A stretch of DNA of 24,373 nt from Bacteroidales bacterium (GTDB lineage: Bacteria; Bacteroidota; Bacteroidia; Bacteroidales; UBA932). The notes beneath the pieces are model-generated. The model did not search any database, was not told the DNA's origin, and worked only from the letters and a program-made list of their open reading frames with translations. This document shows positions 13,216 to 20,180 of this stretch, in pieces. Numbering within the stretch: position 1 is the first letter of the stretch; every line of letters starts with the position of its first letter. The stretch covers positions 1 through 24,373 of the forward strand of contig JAFZLQ010000037.1 in assembly GCA_017551425.1 (NCBI GenBank), given 5' to 3'. The position numbers and the translations under genes are program-made.

Positions 13216-13989
13216 ATGAAAACGGCGCTCATTACGGGAGGAAGCTCCGGAATAGGGCTTGAGTATTCCAGGGAGTTTGCATCCCGGGGATACTCCCTTG
13301 CACTGGTGAGCAACAGGGAGGAGGAGCTGGCTTCCGCCAGTGCCTCATTGGCAAGTGAATACGGCATAACTGTCCACACCCTCTGCGCAGACCTTTCGGA
13401 TCCGGGCAGCGCGGAGAGCGTGCTGGCCTGGTGCGATTCCCTCTCCCTGGAGGTGGACGTGCTGGTAAACAACGCCGGCATGTTCTTCATGGAGTATCTC
13501 GGTCCCGGCAACCTTGCCAGGGCACGCAGGATGCTGGCGCTCCACGTCGAAACGCCCACGGCGCTGTGCGTGCTGATCGGGGCCCGCATGAAAGAAAGGG
13601 GTGAGGGGTATATCCTGAACATGTCTTCCATGACCGCCGGCATCCCGGCGCCGGGGATAGCGGTCTATTCAGCCTCAAAAGCCTATCTCAAGAGCTTCGG
13701 AAGGAGCCTTTCGTACGAGATGCGCCCCTACGGCGTAAAGGTGACCACCGTGTGCCCGGCCGCCATCGACACCGGCCTCTATCCCATCGCCCCGGGGCTC
13801 AGGCGCACGCTCCGCCGCCTTGGCGTAATACGCAGCCCCCGCTGGCTCGTGCGCCGCGCCGTGCGGGCACTGTTCCGCGGGCGCCGCACCATCAGCCCGG
13901 GCCTCATGAACGCAGTGGTTCCGGCGCTGGTCGCCCTACTCCCCCCGCGCCTGAAGGACAGGCTCGGGAAGAGATGGATCGACAGGTAG
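13216..13989 (+). CDS. Short-chain dehydrogenase/reductase (classical SDR)
   Basis: 257 residues with the classical SDR set: cofactor motif TGGSSGIG at 7-14, NNAG at 85-88, catalytic Ser138 (NMSS) and Tyr151-x-x-x-Lys155 (YSASK). The PAAIDTGLYP segment after the active site and a basic C-terminal extension (RRTLRRLGVIRSPRWLVRRA) resemble the DltE/YqjQ-like SDR group, often acting on lipid or polyketide-like ketones; the substrate is not determinable. It should be a cytoplasmic or membrane-associated NAD(P)-dependent oxidoreductase. Its end is 3 nt from the convergent GH13 gene, leaving no room for a terminator between them. Confidence 0.88.
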   Translation: MKTALITGGSSGIGLEYSREFASRGYSLALVSNREEELASASASLASEYGITVHTLCADLSDPGSAESVLAWCDSLSLEVDVLVNNAGMFFMEYLGPGNLARARRMLALHVETPTALCVLIGARMKERGEGYILNMSSMTAGIPAPGIAVYSASKAYLKSFGRSLSYEMRPYGVKVTTVCPAAIDTGLYPIAPGLRRTLRRLGVIRSPRWLVRRAVRALFRGRRTISPGLMNAVVPALVALLPPRLKDRLGKRWIDR

Positions 13990-13992
13990 GAG

Positions 13993-15993
13993 CTAACCCT
14001 CTATGGTATAGCCGTACGGCTCTGCGGTGATCTGCCGTCCTTCCGCGTCGTACGTAAATACTTCGGGGCCGTCGTTCACGGCAACCGTCACCTCTTCTCC
14101 CATGTAGCTGCGGGTGAAGACGAGCGCATTGTCATCGGCATAAAGGAGCCTGTAGTCGCCGTAGAGGAGCGGCATGCTCGAGCGGCGGAGGCGTATCAGT
14201 TCCTCAGTCTGCCCGAGGAGCCACTGCTCGTTGGCGGAGAGGCCGTCGAATCGCATCATCCTGCGGTTGTCGGGGTCGTTGCCGCCGGCCTGGCCGTATT
14301 CGTCGCCCTGATAGATGCAGGGTACGCCGGGGATGGTGAGGTTGATGACCTCAAGCAGCAGGGCCTTCTTGAAAGCCACCAGCTCCCTGGCCGGATTCCC
14401 GTCAGCCGTTACGCCTATGCTGCGGTTCCAGCCTGCGGCCTTGCCGTCCTCGTCCCAGCTCACCGCGCCGCCCGCAAGGGAGATGAAGCGCGTCTTGTCG
14501 TGGTTGCCGGAGATGTTGCCCATGGTGTGGTGGGCGCCGTAGCTGGCCAGGGACTCGTCAATCACGGAGGCCAGGCGGCTCATGGGCACGCCTTCTTTGC
14601 CAAGCACGTCGATGGCGGTGTGGTAGATGTTGAAATCGAACTGGGCGTCGAGCATGCCGGTCTTCACGTAAGAGCCGACGAGCTCATTGTCGCCGTAGGT
14701 CTCTCCTATCATCCAGAGCGGACGGTCGGGGAAGCGGGTCTTCATCTTGCGGGTGAACATGCGCCAGTAGTTCAGGGGGATGTGCTTGCAGGCGTCGTGC
14801 CTGTAGCCGTCGAACTCGAAGTTCTGCACCCAGAACAGGGCGGTGTCGGTCATGGCGTCGCACACTTCCTCGCGTTCGAGGTCCAGGGTGGGGATGTGCT
14901 TGTCGAACCAGGTGGTGAGGCGCGCCTCGTCCCAGAGCTCGAAGTTGCGGCGGCCGTCGGCAAGGAGGCTGTCGGTAATCCAGTCGGGATGTGCCTTGAG
15001 CGTAGGCGAGTTGATGTGCATGTGGTTGGCCACGTAGTCCAGGATGACGTTGATGTCGTGCTCATGTGCGGTGGCAAGCAGCTCGCGGAGCTCGTCGTCA
15101 GTGCCCATCCTGGGATCGACCTTGGTATTGTAGATGGGCCAGTAGCCGTGGTAGCCGGAGAATTTGGTGTCGGGGTTGTGATACTGTCCCCATGCGTCCT
15201 CGGGATTCTGGGTGATGGGGGATATCCAGATGGTGTTAACTCCGAGATTGTCGAAGAAGCCCTCCCGGATCTTCTCCGTGATGCCCTTGAGGTCTCCGCC
15301 CTTATAATCTACGCGCGGATCCACGTCGGGCCTGTTGAGAGGCGCGTCGTTGCCGGGATTGCCGTTGAAGAAGCGGTCAACCATAAGGCTGTACAGCACC
15401 TGGGCGTTGGGGTCGTGGCGGGTGAGTATGCCCGCATCGAGCACTGGGCAGCCGTTCTGCAGGGGGATGAGGACGTCGTTGAGGATCACCTCCCCGTTGC
15501 CGGCGAATACGCGCAGATAGCTGCGTCCCTTGATCCTGGGAATGCTCCTGAGCTCTATGCCGCCGTCTTTCACGGTGCCTTCCGGCAGCAGCCTGTTCTG
15601 CACGAAGCAGAGGTAGCGGTAGTCGCCGTCGGCCTTGAGGACTATGCGTCCGTCCTCGATACCGGCGGTCGTAAGTCCCTGTACCACCGGCAGTTTGGGG
15701 AGGATGGGAATGGCAACCTTACCCGCGCTGAGTACGCCTATCCGTGCGGCATTGCCGTAGAGGGTAAGTACGCCGTCCTCCACCTTGAGGCTGTCGTAGC
15801 CTTCGGTAACGGAGATGCGCCCGAGTTTGCCGGGATCCACGCCGGGGAGGTAATCGGTAAGATAAACTTCCGTGACTGCGCCGGTCTCGCGCACCGGGAT
15901 GATGGGATTGCCGAGCTCTGCGCGCTTGAGTTCCGGGTTGACGCAGCTGCAGGCCAGGGCTGCGATGATAAGGGTTGATGTAAGATGCTTCAT
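13993..15993 (-). CDS. GH13 alpha-amylase-family lipoprotein
   Basis: 666 residues; short signal peptide with Cys15 or Cys17 as lipid site. Residues about 25-190 form an N-terminal beta-rich region, part of which may be the usual Ig-like domain of cyclomaltodextrinase/neopullulanase-type GH13 enzymes. The (beta/alpha)8 barrel (about 198-600) holds the four conserved regions: DYVANH (319-324), GYRHDACKH with nucleophile Asp400, MIGETYG with acid/base Glu431, and SGNHDKTR with Asp499. GVPCIYQGDEYGQAGGNDPDNRR is the familiar late barrel block. A C-terminal beta domain follows (about 608-666). It should cleave alpha-1,4-glucans or maltodextrins at the cell surface or in the periplasm. The start at 15993 was chosen for the signal peptide. 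No SusC/SusD genes adjoin it. Confidence 0.9.
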   Translation of the reverse strand: MKHLTSTLIIAALACSCVNPELKRAELGNPIIPVRETGAVTEVYLTDYLPGVDPGKLGRISVTEGYDSLKVEDGVLTLYGNAARIGVLSAGKVAIPILPKLPVVQGLTTAGIEDGRIVLKADGDYRYLCFVQNRLLPEGTVKDGGIELRSIPRIKGRSYLRVFAGNGEVILNDVLIPLQNGCPVLDAGILTRHDPNAQVLYSLMVDRFFNGNPGNDAPLNRPDVDPRVDYKGGDLKGITEKIREGFFDNLGVNTIWISPITQNPEDAWGQYHNPDTKFSGYHGYWPIYNTKVDPRMGTDDELRELLATAHEHDINVILDYVANHMHINSPTLKAHPDWITDSLLADGRRNFELWDEARLTTWFDKHIPTLDLEREEVCDAMTDTALFWVQNFEFDGYRHDACKHIPLNYWRMFTRKMKTRFPDRPLWMIGETYGDNELVGSYVKTGMLDAQFDFNIYHTAIDVLGKEGVPMSRLASVIDESLASYGAHHTMGNISGNHDKTRFISLAGGAVSWDEDGKAAGWNRSIGVTADGNPARELVAFKKALLLEVINLTIPGVPCIYQGDEYGQAGGNDPDNRRMMRFDGLSANEQWLLGQTEELIRLRRSSMPLLYGDYRLLYADDNALVFTRSYMGEEVTVAVNDGPEVFTYDAEGRQITAEPYGYTIEG

Positions 15994-16046
15994 GATGCCG
16001 GATAATCTAAAGACATTCAAATGTAGCAATTATAATTGTTTTTTCA

Positions 16047-16054
16047 TACCTTTG
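16047..16054 (+). promoter_or_regulatory. -7 box of the second SDR gene
   Basis: TACCTTTG ends 5 nt before the ATG at 16060 (11 nt before the alternative at 16066), again predicting an almost leaderless transcript. No clear -33 TTG at the standard distance. Confidence 0.45.
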
Positions 16055-16059
16055 TTTTT

Positions 16060-16884
16060 ATGGGTATGGTGATTTTGATAACCGGAGCCAGCAGCGGAAT
16101 CGGGAACGAGGCTGCGAGGCTGCTTGCCGCGAAAGGGCATAAGGTGTACGCCGCCGCAAGGCGGACGGAGTTGCTGGAGCCTCTACGGCAAAACGGCATA
16201 ATCCCCCTGAGGCTCGACGTCACCGACGAAGCCTCCTGCCGGGAGTGCGTTCAGGCCGTAACCGCAGCCGAAGGGCGCATAGACGCCATAGTGAACAACG
16301 CCGGATACGGGAGCCTCGGGCCGATAGAATGCGTGACGATGGATGAGGCGCGCCGTCAGGTGGATACGAACCTGCTGGGAATGGCGTACCTCTGCTCGCT
16401 GGTCATCCCGCTTATGCGCTCACAGGGCGCCGGCCGCATCGTCAACATTTCTTCCATCGCAGGCACGGCCCCCATGCTGTACGGAGGGTGGTACAACGTG
16501 TCCAAATACGGGGTCGAGGCGCTGACCGACAACCTCCGCATAGAGCTTAAGCCCTTCGGCATCAAGGTGATAAAGATAGAGCCGGGCGGCATCAAGACGC
16601 CCTGGGGCAGAATCGCCGCAGACCATCTTGAAGATTGCACCCGCGGCTCGGCATACTCGGAATCCGCAAAGCGGGAGGCCGATTTCCTTCGCAAGCATTA
16701 CGACGGCAAGGTGCTCACGCCGCCCTCTGTCGTGGCCCGCAAGATCTGCCGGGCCGTCACCGCCCGCCACCCGCGGGTACGGTACCGCCCCGGACTCGGC
16801 GCCGGCTTCATCATCGTCGCGCACGCCATCCTCCCGGTCCGCTGGTGGGATGCCATAGCGGGCTCGCTGGGGAAGGTAAAGTGA
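16060..16884 (+). CDS. Short-chain dehydrogenase/reductase (classical SDR)
   Basis: 274 residues (or 272 from the ATG at 16066). SDR motifs: TGASSGIG at 8-15, NNAG at 79-82, Ser132 (NISS) and Tyr145-x-x-x-Lys149 (YNVSK). IEPGGIKTPWG after the active site and the C-terminal RHPRVRYRPGLGAGFI match the retinol/17-beta-hydroxysteroid dehydrogenase-like SDR branch common in Bacteroidales, usually annotated only as oxidoreductase. The substrate is not known; a lipid or ketone is plausible. It is divergent from the GH13 gene, and its stop is 12 nt from the convergent lipoprotein gene. It is a distant paralogue of the SDR at 13216. Confidence 0.88.
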   Translation: MGMVILITGASSGIGNEAARLLAAKGHKVYAAARRTELLEPLRQNGIIPLRLDVTDEASCRECVQAVTAAEGRIDAIVNNAGYGSLGPIECVTMDEARRQVDTNLLGMAYLCSLVIPLMRSQGAGRIVNISSIAGTAPMLYGGWYNVSKYGVEALTDNLRIELKPFGIKVIKIEPGGIKTPWGRIAADHLEDCTRGSAYSESAKREADFLRKHYDGKVLTPPSVVARKICRAVTARHPRVRYRPGLGAGFIIVAHAILPVRWWDAIAGSLGKVK

Positions 16885-16896
16885 TGGAGCTAAGTC

Positions 16897-17622
16897 CTAT
16901 TTTGCAGCGTCCTTGAAGGCTTTTTCGAGCTGTTTCTGGACTTCGGGATCCTCAAACGCCTCTTCTGCTTCCTTGAGGGTTTCGTCGAAGCTCTTCTGGA
17001 GGCCCTTGTACATCTTTACGGAATAGCCGAGCTTGGTGTCGTCCTTCTCCAGGAGGCTGATTTCGCAGCGGTGGAGTACGCCGTCCTTCAGGAATGACCA
17101 GCCGTAGCTGCCTACATAGATCTCTATGCCGAAGATGGAGGTGCCGTTGTTGTCTTTGATCATCTGCTCGAGGTCTTTCTCGGACAGGGCCTCGTCTTTG
17201 TCGCTCTTGTCTTCGAATCCGTAAACATTGATGCCGTTGTCGGCCACCTTCTTCGTGATGGCGTATATCCTGCGCACGTTCTCTATGTGCTGCTCCTTGG
17301 TGTAGCTGTCTCCGTCCTGGATCTTGAAGTTGGCAAGCACGTCGCGCTCGTCGCCATAATAGGTGTACTTGCTGGTTTCGTTGAGCTTGTAGTCTGGGGC
17401 GAGGTCGGAGAGCTTGATGCCCTCGTTCTTCAGGAAATAATACTCTGCCGCCTCTTTGGAATACTTTTCTCCCTCGAAGGCCTTCTGGATCATCTTATCG
17501 GCGACTTTTTCAACATCGACCTTGTCGTCTTTGCCGTCTGATTTCTTGCCGCCTTTGTTGCCGCAGCCTGCGCAGAGGACGATACCCGCCACGCACATGA
17601 GAATCAATGAGAATCTTTTCAT
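16897..17622 (-). CDS. Lipoprotein of unknown function
   Basis: 241 residues with a clear lipoprotein signal (MKRFSLILMCVAGIVLCAGC, Cys20) followed by a Gly/Lys/Asp-rich charged linker (NKGGKKSDGKDDK). The body is Lys/Glu-rich and mostly helical-looking, with a segment SIFGIEIYVGSYGWSFLKDG that is probably a beta hairpin and a C-terminal amphipathic helix (EEAFEDPEVQKQLEKAFKDA). No family recognised. A TATATTTG -7 box on the minus strand at 17641-17648 gives a leader of about 15 nt. It diverges from the GH2 gene with only 74 nt between the starts. Confidence 0.75.
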   Translation of the reverse strand: MKRFSLILMCVAGIVLCAGCGNKGGKKSDGKDDKVDVEKVADKMIQKAFEGEKYSKEAAEYYFLKNEGIKLSDLAPDYKLNETSKYTYYGDERDVLANFKIQDGDSYTKEQHIENVRRIYAITKKVADNGINVYGFEDKSDKDEALSEKDLEQMIKDNNGTSIFGIEIYVGSYGWSFLKDGVLHRCEISLLEKDDTKLGYSVKMYKGLQKSFDETLKEAEEAFEDPEVQKQLEKAFKDAAK

Positions 17623-17640
17623 AATACTTTGGATTTGTCA

Positions 17641-17648
17641 CAAATATA
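17641..17648 (-). promoter_or_regulatory. -7 box of the unknown lipoprotein gene
   Basis: TATATTTG on the minus strand, 18 nt upstream of the start codon at 17622. No -33 TTG at 19-21 bp. Confidence 0.4.
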
Positions 17649-17696
17649 ATCATTTCTTCCAAACGATAAATCCGGAAAAATGACTACCTTTCGGAT

Positions 17697-20180
17697 ATGA
17701 CACTCAAACACCGTCTTCTCCCGCTCGTCCTTCTCCTGGTTCCGCTGGCCGTTTTCTCCCGCGAACGCGGGAACTTCGACGCCGGATGGGAGTTCGCATT
17801 CGGCGACGCCTCTTCTCCCGCACTGGACTTCGGCTGCGGTACGGAGTATTTCAACTATCTCACAAAAGCGGCGTCGATCCATAACGCAGGCCCATACAGC
17901 CCCGATTTCGACAAGTCAAAGTGGGACAGGGAGTGGAAGCCTGTGACTCTCCCTCACGACTGGGTGGTTGACCTTCCGTTCCAAAGCGCCGCCAGCCACA
18001 GTCACGGCTACAAGACGGTGGGCTTCGCGTACCCGCAGACCAGCGTCGGCTGGTACCGGAAGGTGTTCGACCTGCCTGCCGAAGACGACGGCAAGCACAT
18101 AAGCCTGCAGTTCGACGGCATCTTCCGGAATGCCGACATATGGGTCAACGGCTTCTGGCTCGGCAAGGAGCCAAGCGGCTATGCCACACAGGTTTACGAT
18201 ATCTCGGAATATCTGAATTACGGCGGTTCCAACGTGGTTGCCGTGCGGGTGGACGCCTCTCTGGAGGAGGGCTGGTTCTACGAGGGCGCCGGCATCTACA
18301 GGCACGTATGGCTTGAGAAGACCGCCCCGTTGCACGTCGCTCCTTTCGGCACCTTCGTGCGCGCCGCGCTTGAGGCTCCGTACGCGCAGGCAGCGATAAC
18401 CATAGACGCCACCGTACGCAACAGCGGCGTGGCGGCGGCAAGCTGTTCCCTCCGGCATACCCTGCTCGATGCCGAAGGCCGGGCGGTCGCAGGCGCGTCG
18501 GTGCAGGCCGCTGAGGTCCTTGCCAAGGCGGATGCGCCGTCGTCATCGACCTTCATCCTTGAGAATCCCCGGCTCTGGAGTCCCTCCGATCCGTACCTCT
18601 ATACCGTCCGCACCGAGCTGCTGCAAGGCGGCGCCGTGGTTGATTCTTACGATACCGTTATCGGCCTCCGCAATGCGGTCTTCGACCCTGACAGGGGCTT
18701 CCTGCTGAATGGCAATTGTCTGGAAATCAGGGGCGTAAACCAGCATCAGGACCATCCGGGAGTGGGAACCGCAATCCCCGACGCCCTGCAGGAATGGCGC
18801 CTGCGCGAGCTCCGTAAGACAGGAGTGAACGCCATCCGTACGAGCCACAATCCGGCCACGCCCGAGCTGCTGGACGCCTGCGACAGGCTCGGCATCCTCG
18901 TGCTTGAAGAGAACCGGCTCACCGGCGTCAACCAGGAGCACCGGCGCCTGCTGCGGCGCATGATAGAGCGGGACCGCAACCATCCCTGCATCGTGCTTTG
19001 GAGCGTCGGCAACGAGGAATGGGCGCTCGAGTGGAACGACAAAGGCCGCCGCATAGCCGAATCGATGCGCGAATTCTGCCACAGGCTGGACCCCACGCGT
19101 CAGGTGACTGTGGCCACCAGCTCCGGCCCCGACATCCTCGAGGGCGCAGACGTGGCGGGCTACAACTACTTGATGCAGAACGATATAGATGGCCAGCGCG
19201 CCAGGTATCCCCAGCGTCCCGCAGTGGGCACTGAAGAGACTACGGGATGCGGCACGCGGGGAGTTTATTACGATGATGCCGCCTCCGGACGGATGGCCTC
19301 GCTCAACCGCACGCCCGACCAGCGTGACGGATGCCTCAATATGATAGGCCGCGGGCTGAAGTTCTACCGGGCCCGACCCTGGCTTGCCGGCCTCTTCTTC
19401 TGGACCGGCTTCGACTATCGCGGCGAGTCCAATCCGCTCGTTTTCCCCGCCACCGGCTCCGAATTCGGCCTACTCGACTACTGCGGGTTCCCGAAAGACG
19501 AGGCTTGGTACCTCAAAGCCTGGTGGACCGACGAGCCCGTGCTGCACATCCTTCCTCACTGGAACCTCGGCGGGCACGAGGGGGAAACGGTGAGTATATG
19601 GGTGTATTCCAACTGCGACGAGGTGGCGCTGCGCGTAAACGGCAAGTCGCTGGGACGCAAGAAGATGCAGTGGGGCGGCTACCTCAGCTGGGACGCCGTT
19701 TACAAGCCCGGGAAGGTCGTCGCCACAGGCTACAGGAACGGGCGCAAGGTGATGACGCAGGTGTTGGAGACCACGGGCGATGCGTCTGGGCTGAAGGTCG
19801 ATGCCGACCGTACGGAACTTTCTGCCGACGGCCGCGACGTCGCCGTCTGCACCCTGCGGCTGGTCGATTCCAAAGGCCGGTTCGTCCCCGACGCCTGCCT
19901 GGACCTGCAGCTGACCGTCTCCGGCCCCGTGCGGATTCTGGGCGTCGGCAACGGCGATCCTGCCTGGCAGGCGCCCGAGAGGCCGCAGGATCCGGAAGCG
20001 CGTACGTTCTCCGTCCGCTCCTTCAACGGCCTGGCGCAGGTTCTCCTGCAATCGTGCACGGAGCCCGGCTCCGCCAGCCTCACCGTTTCCGCCCCCGAAG
20101 CCGGCACCACTTCCCTCTCCCTTAAAGTTTCCCGAAAAATCGTTACCTTTACGGAACAATCAAATACCACCCGCAAATGA
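17697..20180 (+). CDS. Exported GH2 glycosidase (beta-galactosidase-like)
   Basis: 827 residues with a signal peptide (about 1-21). Order: sugar-binding jelly roll (about 25-212: LPHDWVV, GWYRKVFDLP, FDGIFRNADIWVNG), Ig-like domain (about 213-325), TIM barrel (about 326-600: EIRGVNQHQDHPGVG, NAIRTSHNPATPELLDACD), a DUF4982-like beta domain (about 612-690) and a last Ig-like domain (about 694-815). Catalytic acid/base is probably Glu440 (WSVGNEEW) and nucleophile Glu513 (VGTEETTG), by the GH2 pattern. It probably removes beta-linked galactose or a related sugar from glycans in the periplasm; exact specificity cannot be read. A TACCTTTC box lies 4 nt before the ATG. The stop overlaps the next gene's ATG (ATGA), so the two are translationally coupled. 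Confidence 0.9.
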   Translation: MTLKHRLLPLVLLLVPLAVFSRERGNFDAGWEFAFGDASSPALDFGCGTEYFNYLTKAASIHNAGPYSPDFDKSKWDREWKPVTLPHDWVVDLPFQSAASHSHGYKTVGFAYPQTSVGWYRKVFDLPAEDDGKHISLQFDGIFRNADIWVNGFWLGKEPSGYATQVYDISEYLNYGGSNVVAVRVDASLEEGWFYEGAGIYRHVWLEKTAPLHVAPFGTFVRAALEAPYAQAAITIDATVRNSGVAAASCSLRHTLLDAEGRAVAGASVQAAEVLAKADAPSSSTFILENPRLWSPSDPYLYTVRTELLQGGAVVDSYDTVIGLRNAVFDPDRGFLLNGNCLEIRGVNQHQDHPGVGTAIPDALQEWRLRELRKTGVNAIRTSHNPATPELLDACDRLGILVLEENRLTGVNQEHRRLLRRMIERDRNHPCIVLWSVGNEEWALEWNDKGRRIAESMREFCHRLDPTRQVTVATSSGPDILEGADVAGYNYLMQNDIDGQRARYPQRPAVGTEETTGCGTRGVYYDDAASGRMASLNRTPDQRDGCLNMIGRGLKFYRARPWLAGLFFWTGFDYRGESNPLVFPATGSEFGLLDYCGFPKDEAWYLKAWWTDEPVLHILPHWNLGGHEGETVSIWVYSNCDEVALRVNGKSLGRKKMQWGGYLSWDAVYKPGKVVATGYRNGRKVMTQVLETTGDASGLKVDADRTELSADGRDVAVCTLRLVDSKGRFVPDACLDLQLTVSGPVRILGVGNGDPAWQAPERPQDPEARTFSVRSFNGLAQVLLQSCTEPGSASLTVSAPEAGTTSLSLKVSRKIVTFTEQSNTTRK

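Noticed and set aside
14500..15978. 492-codon plus-strand ORF
   Set aside because: Entirely antisense to the well-supported GH13 gene; its composition (long Val/Ala/Gly/His-rich runs) is the usual shadow of a GC-rich gene.
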